From Brevibacillus composti (GTDB taxonomy: Bacteria > Bacillota > Bacilli > Brevibacillales > Brevibacillaceae), in assembly GCF_016406105.1 (NCBI RefSeq), contig NZ_CP066308.1, positions 2,391,501 to 2,455,500 of the forward strand: a DNA stretch of 64,000 bases, written 5' to 3'. The translations under genes were made by a program, and so were the position numbers. Under the pieces are notes generated by a model. It was not told the origin of the DNA and ran no database searches. It worked only from the letters and a program-made list of their open reading frames with translations. This document shows, piece by piece, positions 26,081 through 33,813 of the stretch (the stretch's first letter is position 1; each line of letters opens with the position of its first letter).

Positions 26081-26596
26081 TCAAGGACTAACCCTGTCAT
26101 AAAAATAAGGGTCGATGCGCACGGCGAAGCGGGACCGGACATGGGCTTCAACATCCTCGATCTTGTCCGGCGACAAGTCATAGGCTGCCCGGTCCGGCCG
26201 GTTTGCTTCGATGGCGATCAGCAGCTTAGTGCTTTTATCTGTCTCCTTGCGCTCCAGCAGCCGGAAGAACAGATGCTCCACATTGCCAGTCAAACGGAAC
26301 ACATCATGCGTCAAGCTGTAAAAATCACGATACACCTTGCCCGGCTCGATGGCATCGCCTGGACTCACAGCCAAGTCAACAAAAACCGACGGATTTTCCC
26401 ATTTTACACGCTTAATCTTATAATGAGTGGACAGGAATGTAAACAAATCCACCACATTTTGTTCGCTCAACTCTACGGGTCTGGACGCCTGAAAAGCAGG
26501 CACATCCGCCTGTTTGATCGAGAGTGTCGGGACGAACGAGAGCATGGCAGCCAAAAAGGCGGATACGGCAATGGCGAGAAACAATCTGCGCGGCAT
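26081..26596 (-). CDS. Hypothetical secreted or membrane-anchored protein, 171 aa
   Basis: Starts MPRRLFLAIAVSAFLAAMLS, a clear N-terminal hydrophobic signal, and continues as a soluble domain (VVDLFTFLSTHYKIKRVKWE, DFYSLTHDVFRLTGNVEHLF). No lipobox. I used the ATG at 26596 because GAGGAGG is 7 bp upstream; the ATG two codons earlier abuts it. Lies between mtrB and the hepS promoter. I do not recognise the family. Confidence 0.75.
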   Translation of the reverse strand: MPRRLFLAIAVSAFLAAMLSFVPTLSIKQADVPAFQASRPVELSEQNVVDLFTFLSTHYKIKRVKWENPSVFVDLAVSPGDAIEPGKVYRDFYSLTHDVFRLTGNVEHLFFRLLERKETDKSTKLLIAIEANRPDRAAYDLSPDKIEDVEAHVRSRFAVRIDPYFYDRVSP

Positions 26597-26626
26597 AGAC
26601 ATCCCTCCTCACCATCATTCTACAAT

Positions 26627-26653
26627 TAAAAAAAGCAGGCTATGCCTGCTTTT
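26627..26653 (-). terminator. Terminator overlapping the end of mtrB
   Basis: Minus strand AAAAGCAGGC-ATA-GCCTGCTTTT plus more T residues. The 5' arm contains the last codons and stop of mtrB. Confidence 0.8.
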
Positions 26654-26882
26654 CATCCGACGTGTCAATAATCCCGTGATGGGTGTAGATCACAGCTTTT
26701 CCTCTGACTTTGATCGCGGAGGTATGCTCGGTAAACTGGGCGATCATCACTTCGCCTTTGTCCAGCTTTTCCGTGTGGTGAAAACGCGTGTCAGACCCTC
26801 TGGTCAGCCCGATGACATGCACGCCGTTTTCTTTTGCTCTCACAACAAAGTAATCCTGATGTGTATTGGGTGATTGTGCCAC
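26640..26882 (-). CDS. mtrB: TRAP, trp RNA-binding attenuation protein
   Basis: 80 aa. [20 protein letters not shown] and [19 protein letters not shown] are almost the same as B. subtilis MtrB and include the conserved Thr, His and Gly residues around the tryptophan pocket and the KKR-type RNA contacts. Eleven subunits form a ring that, with bound Trp, wraps (G/U)AG-repeat RNA. The start is GTG with AGGAGG 7 bp upstream. In B. subtilis mtrB follows folE (mtrA) directly; here a lytic transglycosylase and two tRNAs lie between them. Its target is the trp leader at 16370-16423. Confidence 0.95.
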   Translation of the reverse strand: MAQSPNTHQDYFVVRAKENGVHVIGLTRGSDTRFHHTEKLDKGEVMIAQFTEHTSAIKVRGKAVIYTHHGIIDTSDEKQA

Positions 26883-26922
26883 GCTGTCGCCTCCTAACTA
26901 GCCATGCTCTTGCCCCGAATCC

Positions 26923-27597
26923 TTAGGATGTCCGATCCTGATCCAAGCGTTTCATGATCTTGTCCACATATCTTTGCGTTTCCACAGGAAGCTGACTGAA
27001 TCTTTCCTCCAGCTCGTCATCTGTGTCGATACCGAGCCTGCTGATGCGGCCAGGTCCTGCGTTGTAGGCGGCGAGCGCCACCTTGACATTGCCGTCATAG
27101 CGGTCGAGCAGTTCGCGGAGGTACTTGGTGCCGCCGGCCAGATTCTCATCCGGATTGTAGACATCCCGTACCTTGAGCGATTTCGCTGTCGCATCCATCA
27201 GCTGCATCAAGCCCTTGGCTCCCGCTCGCGATACGGCATGCGGATTAAAGTTGGATTCAGCGCGGACCACTTCACGCACGAGCGCCTCGTCGACGCCGTA
27301 TGAACGGGCAACTTTGCCAATTTTCTCCATGATTCCTTGCGGGGCAGCCGATGTTTGGCCATCGGACTTGGATGGGTATGTACCGATGAGGCGTTCGAAG
27401 TTCCAATCCGGGGAACCGTCCAGTTCAGCCATGATCTGTTCGGCGCGGATCACTCTTTGCCCGCTGGCTAGCTCCGCTTGCAATACGTCCGCAAAAGGGG
27501 TTGCTCCCGTCTCAGCGGACGCAGCCATCGCGCCTTCATATCCCTTTGCCCTGGCGGCTGGCGACAAATTTGGTTGGAAAGACAGCGTCATCTTCAT
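26923..27597 (-). CDS. Lytic transglycosylase (SLT domain), probably spore- or wall-related
   Basis: 224 aa. The C-terminal ~120 residues form a lysozyme-like SLT domain: VREVVRAESNFNPHAVSRAG contains the catalytic Glu, followed by AKGLMQLMDATAK and VALAAYNAGPGRI. The N-terminal ~100 residues are low-complexity and lack an obvious signal peptide. Cleaves peptidoglycan glycan strands to form 1,6-anhydro ends. The ATG at 27597 has AAAGG upstream; the longer frame overlaps a terminator and tRNA region and is not credible. Confidence 0.85.
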   Translation of the reverse strand: MKMTLSFQPNLSPAARAKGYEGAMAASAETGATPFADVLQAELASGQRVIRAEQIMAELDGSPDWNFERLIGTYPSKSDGQTSAAPQGIMEKIGKVARSYGVDEALVREVVRAESNFNPHAVSRAGAKGLMQLMDATAKSLKVRDVYNPDENLAGGTKYLRELLDRYDGNVKVALAAYNAGPGRISRLGIDTDDELEERFSQLPVETQRYVDKIMKRLDQDRTS

Positions 27598-27633
27598 ACA
27601 TGAACAACCTTTCTGCTTGTCTTGCTTCCATCT

Positions 27634-27662
27634 ATTATAGTGAAGATGAAACCGGAAGCCAA
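27634..27662 (-). promoter_or_regulatory. Promoter of the lytic transglycosylase gene
   Basis: Minus strand TTGGCT (27657-27662), 17 bp, TATAAT (27634-27639), about 35 bp before the ATG. Confidence 0.65.
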
Positions 27663-27680
27663 TAGGAAGTTTTCCAACGA

Positions 27681-27721
27681 AAAAAGGAAGTCTCCTGCCG
27701 CATCTGCGACAAGAGACTCCC
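27681..27721 (-). terminator. Terminator after tRNA-Pro copy 1
   Basis: Minus strand GGGAGTCTC ... GAGACTTCC followed by TTTTTTCG. One mismatch in the stem. Confidence 0.75.
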
Positions 27722-27745
27722 TCTTTGAAAATCCGTAACATGCTA

Positions 27746-27822
27746 TGGTCGGAATGCAGGGATTTGAACCCTGGACCTCACCCACCCCAAGGGTGCGCGC
27801 TACCGGGCTGCGCCACATCCCG
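27746..27822 (-). tRNA. tRNA-Pro (anticodon GGG), copy 1
   Basis: 77 nt including encoded CCA. The acceptor stem CGGGATG pairs with CATTCCG, the D-arm is GCGC/GCGC, the anticodon arm CACCC-TTGGGGT-GGGTG reads GGG, and the T-loop is GTTCAAATC. It decodes CCC/CCU. Identical to copy 2, 180 bp upstream, and with its own promoter and terminator. Confidence 0.95.
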
Positions 27823-27844
27823 ATTTCTCGGTTCAACGAAATTC

Positions 27845-27874
27845 AGTATATCACACGAATGTCTATCCATGCAA
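27845..27874 (-). promoter_or_regulatory. Promoter of tRNA-Pro copy 1
   Basis: Minus strand TTGCAT (27869-27874), 18 bp, TATACT (27845-27850), ending 22 bp before the tRNA. Confidence 0.65.
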
Positions 27875-27935
27875 GACCAAAAATGGAACAGACAATCCTT
27901 TTTCGGCGTACCATTCGTTCATTCTTAAGATAGAG

Positions 27936-27974
27936 AAAAACGCGAAGTGGACTCAGCCAGACTCTCGCGTTTTT
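27936..27974 (-). terminator. Terminator after tRNA-Pro copy 2
   Basis: AAAAACGCGA and TCGCGTTTTTT pair around a 19-nt loop; T-runs exist on both strands, so it can work in both directions. Confidence 0.8.
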
Positions 27975-28001
27975 TATCGTTTGTATCGATTTTTATGATG
28001 A

Positions 28002-28078
28002 TGGTCGGAATGCAGGGATTTGAACCCTGGACCTCACCCACCCCAAGGGTGCGCGCTACCGGGCTGCGCCACATCCCG
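28002..28078 (-). tRNA. tRNA-Pro (anticodon GGG), copy 2
   Basis: Same 77 nt as copy 1, including the encoded CCA. Anticodon loop TTGGGGT. Preceded by a near-consensus promoter and followed by its own terminator. Confidence 0.95.
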
Positions 28079-28091
28079 ACTTTACATCATT

Positions 28092-28120
28092 ACTATAAAA
28101 AAATTTAGTATTACTGTCAA
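28092..28120 (-). promoter_or_regulatory. Promoter of tRNA-Pro copy 2
   Basis: Minus strand TTGACA (28115-28120), 17 bp, TATAGT (28092-28097), directly after the folE stop. Confidence 0.8.
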
Positions 28121-28130
28121 GAAAAATTTG

Positions 28131-28691
28131 CTATTTAATCAGGCTAAAAACCTCGGCACGGGCAGCCGGGTCATTGGCAAAAATGCCGCGCACTGCTGAC
28201 GTCACTGTTTTGGAGCCTGGCTTTTTCACGCCGCGCATCGTCATGCACATATGCTCGGCTTCGACGACAACGACGACTCCATGGGGATCCAGCTTGCGGA
28301 CGATCGCATCTGCCACAGTCGCCGTAATCCGCTCTTGCAGCTGCGGTCTGCGGGCTACGGTTTCCACCGCCCGAGCCAGCTTGCTCAGACCGACGACCCG
28401 GCCTCCGCGCGGGATATAGGCCACATGCGCCTTGCCGAAGAAGGGTACGAGGTGGTGTTCACAGAGGGAGTAGAAGGGGATATCCTTTACCAGCACCACT
28501 TCTTCATGGTCCTCGCTAAACACGGTCTCAAAATACTTCTCCTCGTCTATCTGCAGCCCTTCAAAAACTTCCGCGTACATTTTCGCTACACGCTTCGGTG
28601 TATCCAGCAGTCCTTCCCGATCCGGATTCTCCCCGATCGCTTCGAGAATCATCCGAACGGCTGTCTGAATCTTTTCCAAATCGACGCTCAT
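28131..28691 (-). CDS. folE: GTP cyclohydrolase I
   Basis: 186 aa. Motifs: [20 protein letters not shown] (zinc Cys/His site), [12 protein letters not shown] and [17 protein letters not shown] (second zinc Cys). Makes 7,8-dihydroneopterin triphosphate for folate. Also called mtrA in B. subtilis. The ATG at 28691 has GAGGAGG; the longer frame has none. Note that here the gene is separated from mtrB by two tRNAs and a transglycosylase. Confidence 0.96.
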   Translation of the reverse strand: MSVDLEKIQTAVRMILEAIGENPDREGLLDTPKRVAKMYAEVFEGLQIDEEKYFETVFSEDHEEVVLVKDIPFYSLCEHHLVPFFGKAHVAYIPRGGRVVGLSKLARAVETVARRPQLQERITATVADAIVRKLDPHGVVVVVEAEHMCMTMRGVKKPGSKTVTSAVRGIFANDPAARAEVFSLIK

Positions 28692-28728
28692 TAATCCGTA
28701 CCTCCTCTTCCTACAGCGAAACAAGCCC

Positions 28729-28737
28729 ATATTACCA
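28729..28737 (-). promoter_or_regulatory. Extended -10 promoter of folE
   Basis: Minus strand TGG-TAATAT (TAATAT at 28729-28734), 38 bp before the folE ATG; no good -35. Confidence 0.45.
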
Positions 28738-28822
28738 TACTAACCTAAAAAAAACAAAACGAATGATAGGCCAAAGGTCTTTTTAAAAAGTACAAGCAGG
28801 TATGTAAGGTTGTCAAAACGTG

Positions 28823-28854
28823 AAAAAATCCACATTGTCAAAATGTGGATTTTT
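28823..28854 (-). terminator. Terminator of hbs
   Basis: Minus strand AAAATCCACATTT-TGAC-AATGTGGATTTTTT, 27 bp after the hbs stop. Confidence 0.85.
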
Positions 28855-28880
28855 ATGTAAGTGATACTGTTAGCAGACGA

Positions 28881-29153
28881 TTACTTGATAGAGTCCTTGA
28901 GTTGTTTACCAGGTTTGAAGGCAGGAACTTTGCTGGAAGCGATTTCGATCTCTTCGCCTGTTTGCGGGTTGCGACCTTTACGAGCCGCACGTTCGCGAAC
29001 TTCAAAGTTGCCAAAACCGATCAGTTGGACTTTATCGCCTTGCTTCAAGGCTTCAGCGATTGCATCGAGAACTGCATCAACAGCTTTCGTTGCATCTTTC
29101 TTTGTCAGTTCAGTGGTTTCAGCCACTTTCGCAATCAGTTCTGTTTTGTTCAT
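28881..29153 (-). CDS. hbs: Histone-like DNA-binding protein HU
   Basis: 90 aa. [20 protein letters not shown] and the DNA-arm region [20 protein letters not shown] identify [16 protein letters not shown] is the usual end. It compacts the nucleoid and binds bent DNA. The ATG at 29153 has GGGAGG 8 bp upstream; the GTG three codons before is rejected. Codon use is strongly biased, as expected for an abundant protein. Confidence 0.97.
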   Translation of the reverse strand: MNKTELIAKVAETTELTKKDATKAVDAVLDAIAEALKQGDKVQLIGFGNFEVRERAARKGRNPQTGEEIEIASSKVPAFKPGKQLKDSIK

Positions 29154-29320
29154 TTTGTTCACCTCCCCTCAAAGTAGGTTGGCCACAGGTATTACTTTTC
29201 TTAACCGAAACCCCGCGATTTATACGCTTTTGGGTGTTTTTACCGCTCTGACAAGCTAATAGTAATACACCATTCTTGTAAATTCAAGCCCCCACCTGTC
29301 GAATTTAAACGAAAACAAAG

Positions 29321-29350
29321 AAAAAAAGGCTTCCCGTCACATCGGGAGCC
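29321..29350 (-). terminator. Terminator of spoIVA
   Basis: Minus strand GGCTCCCG-ATGTGA-CGGGAAGCC followed by TTTTTTT. Confidence 0.8.
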
Positions 29351-29390
29351 CCCTTGGACCTATTGATTTATAGTTCCTTCGTCATATCTA

Positions 29391-30872
29391 TTACAGGATA
29401 ATCGCAATCAGTCCACCCGAGCCTTCGTTGATAATCCGTCCCAGCGTCTCCTGCAGTTTGTAGCGGGCATTGTCCGGCATCATCGTGATTTTTGCCTGAA
29501 TGCCTTCCCTGACGATGGAGTGAAGCGAACGGCCAAAGATATCTGAATTCCAGATGGAGAGCGGATCCTTGTCGAAGTCCTGCATCAAGTAGCGAACCAA
29601 TTCTTCGCTTTGTTTTTCTGTCCCGATGATCGGGGCAAACTCCGACTCCACATCGACACGAATCATGTGAATAGAAGGAGCCGTCGCCTTCAGCCGCACC
29701 CCGAAGCGCGGGCCTTGGCGGATTAGTTCAGGTTCGTCCAAGGTCATCTCGTGCAGAGACGGCGCGGCGATGCCGTAGCCCGTTGTGCGGACCATGTGGA
29801 GAGCCTCGGCGACCTGGTCATACTCCCGTTTGGCGTGCGCAAAATCTTGCATGATCGTCAAGAGATGGTCTTTGCCGTTAATCTCGACGCCGACGATCTC
29901 CATCAGGATGCGGTCGTACAGTTCATCTGGCGCGAACAAGTCAATTTCCGCAATGCCTTGGCCCATATGCATTCCTGCAAGCGATGCGCGCTCCACAAAG
30001 TCGTATTCATTGAAAAAGCCCACGACCCGATCGACGTCACGCAAGCGCCGGATATCCTGTACCGTTTCTTTTACGGCATCCTCGTAGTTTTGGCGCAGCC
30101 AATGTCCATTTTCCAGTACCATTACCCAGCTGGGCAGGTTCACGTTTACTTCATGGACAGGGAATTCAAACAGCACTTCTTTCATCAATAACAGGATTTC
30201 CTGCTCAGACATATGATCGACAGACAGCGCGACGACAGGCACATCGTATTTTTCCTGCAGCTCCAGGCGGAGATTTTCGGTCTCATCCGAGCGCGGGCGG
30301 GTCGTGTTGACCACGATAACGAAAGGTTTGCCTACTTCCTTCAACTCGCTGACGACACGCTCTTCCGCTTCGAGATAGCCTGCCCGAGGGATTTCCGCGA
30401 TGCTGCCGTCAGTCGTCACCACGATGCCGATCGTGGAGTGCTCCTGGATTACCTTGCGGGTACCGACCTCCGCTGCCTCCTCAAACGGAACCGGCTCTTC
30501 ATACCAGGGGGTATGCACCATGCGCGGTCCGTTGTCGTCCTCGAACCCTTTGGCTCCCTGAACCGTATAACCGACGCAGTCAACGAGGCGGACGTTAATG
30601 CTGAGTCCTTCCGTAACGTTTACTTGGACGGCTTGGTTCGGAACGAATTTTGGCTCAGTCGTCATGATTGTTCGTCCAGAAGCGCTTTGCGGCAGCTCAT
30701 CCGTCGCCCGGATCCGCTCCGCCTCCGAGTGAATGTTGGGGATGACGATCTGTTCCATAAACCGTTTGATAAAAGTCGATTTACCCGTCCGAACCGGGCC
30801 AACTACCCCCAGGTAGATATCCCCGCCCGTCCGTTCGGCAATGTCTTTAAAAATATCGACTCGTTCCACCAT
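29391..30872 (-). CDS. spoIVA: Stage IV sporulation protein A, spore coat morphogenetic ATPase
   Basis: 493 aa, the standard length. The N-terminal P-loop GVVGPVRTGKSTFIKRF (Walker A) and NTTRPRSDE belong to the TRAFAC-like ATPase domain; the C-terminal part SIWNSDIFGRSLHSIVREGI and GRIINEGSGGLIAIIL anchors to SpoVM on the forespore. It polymerises to form the coat basement layer. AGGAGG sits 6 bp before ATG. The upstream sequence has GATAATT and CATAGTGT boxes that loosely resemble a SigE promoter. Confirms an endospore former. Confidence 0.98.
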   Translation of the reverse strand: MVERVDIFKDIAERTGGDIYLGVVGPVRTGKSTFIKRFMEQIVIPNIHSEAERIRATDELPQSASGRTIMTTEPKFVPNQAVQVNVTEGLSINVRLVDCVGYTVQGAKGFEDDNGPRMVHTPWYEEPVPFEEAAEVGTRKVIQEHSTIGIVVTTDGSIAEIPRAGYLEAEERVVSELKEVGKPFVIVVNTTRPRSDETENLRLELQEKYDVPVVALSVDHMSEQEILLLMKEVLFEFPVHEVNVNLPSWVMVLENGHWLRQNYEDAVKETVQDIRRLRDVDRVVGFFNEYDFVERASLAGMHMGQGIAEIDLFAPDELYDRILMEIVGVEINGKDHLLTIMQDFAHAKREYDQVAEALHMVRTTGYGIAAPSLHEMTLDEPELIRQGPRFGVRLKATAPSIHMIRVDVESEFAPIIGTEKQSEELVRYLMQDFDKDPLSIWNSDIFGRSLHSIVREGIQAKITMMPDNARYKLQETLGRIINEGSGGLIAIIL

Positions 30873-31114
30873 CGATGACCTCCTTCTATTTGTCTATTGT
30901 TACACTATGACCGTTTTTCCGAATTATCCCTGACCGCCAGTATTTTCCGTGAACTCGTACTAGTATCTTGGACAATACCAATATATGTGGGAATCAGATC
31001 CATAGAACAAAAAAACCAGATTCGGCCATTTTTTTGTTGTCTGCAAACGGTCTATTCTCATGTTTATGAACATGCGGAGGACAACTTTCTGTTTAAAATG
31101 ACGTGAATCGGGGC

Positions 31115-31203
31115 CATCCCACGTTGCGCCCCTTTTTCCCGCGGGCCGCTGTTCCGCTTAGATGGGCTCCGCAAAGTCGCTACGCATGGGAACATGCTTC
31201 TTC
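31115..31203 (-). repeat. Diverged half-copy of the palindromic intergenic element (copy A)
   Basis: Read on the minus strand from 31203, this ~90-bp stretch matches the first ~90 bp of copy B at roughly three quarters of positions (common blocks include GAAGAAGCATGTT, GCGGGAAAAAGG and TGGGATG). Similarity stops near 31115. The two copies face away from each other with about 110 bp of AT-rich sequence between them. Confidence 0.7.
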
Positions 31204-31316
31204 TTCGGTATAATCTGCTTTCTTCCGGCTTATTTTTTCAAAACCTCGTTAGTCAAAGTACTTAGTCGTTTTTAAGGTGTAGCATTCACCTTCAAGATTT
31301 TCTGTAATGGTTACAT

Positions 31317-31514
31317 GAAGAAGCATGTTTCCCTGCGTTGCGACTGTGGAGCCCTGCCCAGCGGAGGGGCGATTTGCGGGAAAAAGGAGCGCCACCTTGG
31401 GATGACAGCGGAGGGAAACTGCTTTGGCGTCTCCCCCGCGAATCGTACTGGAGCGGACAGTCTAAGCCCCCAGCAGGGCGTAGCCCGGAGCTAAGCAGGG
31501 AAACATGCTTCTTC
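31317..31514 (+). repeat. Palindromic ~198-bp intergenic element (copy B), possible structured RNA or MITE
   Basis: Ends are a perfect 20-bp inverted repeat (GAAGAAGCATGTTTCCCTGC and its complement at 31495-31514), extended with a bulge to TTCTGTAATGGTTAC at 31300 and its partner at 31523-31538. Internal segments also pair (GCGATTTGCGGG with CCCGCGAATCG; GGAGCGCC with GGCGTCTCC), so the whole unit can fold into one long imperfect hairpin. No open frame of note, no SRP, RNase P, tmRNA or riboswitch signature that I recognise. It fills most of the 720-bp gap between spoIVA and the yphF-like gene; the remainder (30873-31114) shows nothing clear. Confidence 0.65.
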
Positions 31515-31565
31515 TCACTGCAGTACCGTTACATAGAAATAGGGGAACCCTTCGGTCCCCGGAAT

Positions 31566-31594
31566 AAAAAAAGCAGCCCATCATGAGCTGCTTT
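31566..31594 (-). terminator. Terminator of the yphF-like gene
   Basis: Minus strand AGCAGC-TCATGATGG-GCTGCT followed by TTTTTT, overlapping the stop codon. Confidence 0.75.
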
Positions 31595-32318
31595 AGCGTA
31601 GTTTGAGCAGGCGAGGTTCACCCTCTACCATCTCGTACGGAAAAGATTTGGCCGGGACAAACATCGATTCTCTCGCCATCACATAGCGGGGATCGGTCTT
31701 CGCGGGGACCTCCGCCTGCGAAGTCCGGAGAACCGTAGCGATGTCCGCCGCATAATCGATGCCCACCTTACCTTCTGCGTTCATCACCAGCGGCAAGAGG
31801 TAGTTGCCGGCCATGGCCGGGATCTGCACTTCCTTCATGCTCAGCTTTTCAAAATCGATGGAGAAATAGCCATTGCCAATATCCGCCTTAACCGGCAGCT
31901 TCTCATAATTCCGCTGGAAACGGTCGACGGCTGCCTGGATATCTCCTACCTTGCTGACCGCACTCAGATTGATCAGCCTCACCTGCGGCTTCGTCTCGAC
32001 GTCAATCAGCACGTATTTGTAGACGCCGCCCTTTTCAAAGGCATTGGCCGGCACATCCGGCAGGTACTTCGGCATCAGTTTACGGAAGTCAATCTCGTAC
32101 TTCTCGAAGATCGGCGTATCGATGTTCTTCGTGGCAATCGGCAGCACGCCTGTCTCCTGCTGGAACTGCTCAACCGCTTTTTGGGTGGCTTCCAGGTAAA
32201 ATTCGCTGGGAATCTGGTTCTCCTGCTTCCTCTCCTCCGGATACAGACAACCGCCCAATAGCGCGGAGAGCATCAAAATCATTACGGGTACAATCCATTT
32301 GTTCGGTTTCATCCACAT
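31593..32318 (-). CDS. yphF: YphF-like lipoprotein of unknown function
   Basis: 241 aa. Signal peptide of type II: hydrophobic run VPVMILMLSALLGGC ending in a lipobox LGGC, so anchored in the outer face of the membrane. The mature part has two similar halves (VGVLPIATKN...; KLPVKADIGNGYFSIDFEKL). B. subtilis has yphF next to spoIVA, matching this position. GAGGGG lies 9 bp before the ATG at 32318. Function unknown. Confidence 0.75.
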   Translation of the reverse strand: MWMKPNKWIVPVMILMLSALLGGCLYPEERKQENQIPSEFYLEATQKAVEQFQQETGVLPIATKNIDTPIFEKYEIDFRKLMPKYLPDVPANAFEKGGVYKYVLIDVETKPQVRLINLSAVSKVGDIQAAVDRFQRNYEKLPVKADIGNGYFSIDFEKLSMKEVQIPAMAGNYLLPLVMNAEGKVGIDYAADIATVLRTSQAEVPAKTDPRYVMARESMFVPAKSFPYEMVEGEPRLLKLR

Positions 32319-32336
32319 CACACGTTACCCCTCTTG

Positions 32337-32684
32337 CTACCATTCTTCTTCGTTTTGCCTGCGCTCCCGCTCCAGAGCCGCCTGCACGACCGATTTAAAC
32401 TTGCTATCGGGGATGCGGATCGTGCAGTTTCCCTCTGTCGTCTTGGTTTGGCAGGCGAGCCGCACCCCGTTTTGCAGATCACTCTCTGACATTTTGCGCC
32501 TTTCGAGGGGCGAGGGCGCACTCACCTCTCCGCTTTCCACCACGACACGGCACATCAGACAGGAAGCATGTCCTCCGCAGCGCTGCGGAATCACGATGCG
32601 CGCTGCCCGTGCCGCGCTGATGAGGGTCTGGCCCGGCCGCACTTTCAGCGATTTGCCCGCAGGCAAGAATAAAAGTTTTCCCAT
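32337..32684 (-). CDS. [2Fe-2S] ferredoxin, plant type (first of two)
   Basis: 115 aa. Ligand spacing RCGGHASCLMC plus a later LACQ gives the CX5CX2C...C pattern (CGGHASCLMC then C). Electron carrier with an unknown partner. The C-terminal tail is charged and helical. It is adjacent to a second ferredoxin of the same fold. Neither is present at this position in B. subtilis. Confidence 0.85.
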   Translation of the reverse strand: MGKLLFLPAGKSLKVRPGQTLISAARAARIVIPQRCGGHASCLMCRVVVESGEVSAPSPLERRKMSESDLQNGVRLACQTKTTEGNCTIRIPDSKFKSVVQAALERERRQNEEEW

Positions 32685-32699
32685 CCCGTCACACTCCCG

Positions 32700-32999
32700 T
32701 CAATACGGACGGTGAGCCAGCGTCACATTGCCCTCTTGAACCACTTTGATCTGACATCCGAGCCGATACCCTTCGGCACGCTCCGCTTTTCTCAGGCGAA
32801 GCTTCTCCGCCTCCGTGATCTCATTCAGATAGTCGGCTCCTTCTATCACCAGCGTCCGGCATTGGGCGCATATCCCCCGCTCACACGCATATCCCCAGCC
32901 TAATTTTTGACTTTTGGCAATGGCCACAATCGTTTTCCCCGTCTCCAGAGGCAGCTGATGCTCTCCGGAACGGGTCACAAGCGACAATTGATTCAACAT
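32700..32999 (-). CDS. [2Fe-2S] ferredoxin, plant type (second of two)
   Basis: 99 aa. YACERGICAQCRTLVIEG supplies three cysteine ligands and RLGCQIKV the fourth. AGGAGGGG precedes the ATG at 32999, which overlaps no other gene by more than the DUF2768 stop at 33010. The motif differs from the first ferredoxin (CERGICAQC against CGGHASCLMC), so they are not a recent duplication. Confidence 0.88.
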   Translation of the reverse strand: MLNQLSLVTRSGEHQLPLETGKTIVAIAKSQKLGWGYACERGICAQCRTLVIEGADYLNEITEAEKLRLRKAERAEGYRLGCQIKVVQEGNVTLAHRPY

Positions 33000-33009
33000 C
33001 TGCCCCTCC

Positions 33010-33198
33010 TTATGCAAAGATAACGATAATGATCATGACAAACGTAACCAGCAGCATCAGAAAAGCCACCGTCTTCAACAGAAAACGGAGCAGGCCGTTT
33101 GCCGTTTTTCGTGCGAAAATCATCAGAAAATTGCAGACGAACATCAGGGCGATGGCCGCCAGTGAGATGTTCATCTTGGTCATCGGATCGATAGGCAT
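33010..33198 (-). CDS. yphE: DUF2768 membrane protein (YphE-like)
   Basis: 62 aa with two transmembrane helices (ISLAAIALMFVCNFLMIF and FLLKTVAFLMLLVTFVMII). Size and position next to yphF and spoIVA fit the DUF2768 family. Ribosome site is weak. Function unknown; some members are associated with sporulating bacteria. Confidence 0.75.
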   Translation of the reverse strand: MPIDPMTKMNISLAAIALMFVCNFLMIFARKTANGLLRFLLKTVAFLMLLVTFVMIIIVIFA

Positions 33199-33234
33199 GA
33201 TCTAGACAGCATCCTTTTCTCTATGTTTTGCTTC

Positions 33235-33243
33235 ATTATACCA
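33235..33243 (-). promoter_or_regulatory. Extended -10 promoter of yphE and ferredoxins
   Basis: Minus strand TGG-TATAAT (TATAAT at 33235-33240), 37 bp before the yphE start. Confidence 0.55.
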
Positions 33244-33336
33244 TACTTCAGCGGGTCTTCGCTTTTTCGGCTGAACCTCGGCCTAGACACTCGCATAGAC
33301 TATGTTGATGAATCCGCCCAACATGGAGGGATACTG

Positions 33337-33813
33337 ATGACCACAAAAAAATGGCGAAATCCTTACGCACCGATGCCCAGCCGCAAGCTGAGCGAGCAGC
33401 CGGCGGAGGTGTCGCTCGCCGTCACCCCGAAAAAGGCGGTGCAGACGGTAGACCTGCGCACATCTGTGTCGAGAATGCGCAGCAATATCAAAGGCATCAG
33501 CAGCACGATTCGGCAGGTCGAGGAGACCATGGATACGCTCTATGGCGCCATGGAGATCTTTGATTCCATCGGAAAGCGCAATGGCAAAAACAGCGAGCCC
33601 GAAAAACCTCCCGCCGACAAGCGCAAAGCCCGCACGCAGGCAGCTGAGAGCGCAGATGTGGAAGAGCTGAGCGAAGGCGCGGAAAACAGCGGCGGCAATC
33701 CTTTGGGCAATCTTGATATCGGACAGCTTCTCGGCATACTCCAGTCGCCACTGGTGCAGAACCTGCTCAGCCAAACGACGAGCGGCGCCTCGAAACGAAA
33801 AAAAGAGGGATGA
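33337..33813 (+). CDS. Hypothetical hydrophilic protein, 158 aa, divergently transcribed
   Basis: One of few plus-strand genes. Begins MTTKKWRNPYAPMPSRKLSE after a good GGAGG site; the frame is open further upstream without a site. Middle part SRMRSNIKGISSTIRQVEET may form a coiled coil; the C-terminus has LDIGQLLGILQSPLVQNLLS, a leucine-rich amphipathic helix, then a basic tail. No membrane or enzyme motif. A CATAGACTA box upstream (33294-33302) fits a SigK -10, so a spore-coat role is conceivable. Confidence 0.7.
   Translation: MTTKKWRNPYAPMPSRKLSEQPAEVSLAVTPKKAVQTVDLRTSVSRMRSNIKGISSTIRQVEETMDTLYGAMEIFDSIGKRNGKNSEPEKPPADKRKARTQAAESADVEELSEGAENSGGNPLGNLDIGQLLGILQSPLVQNLLSQTTSGASKRKKEG

Noticed and set aside
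31300-31540. Copy B as SRP RNA, tmRNA, RNase P RNA or c-di-AMP riboswitch
   Set aside because: None of the conserved core sequences of these RNAs is present; only the length and hairpin are similar to 6S RNA, which is not enough.
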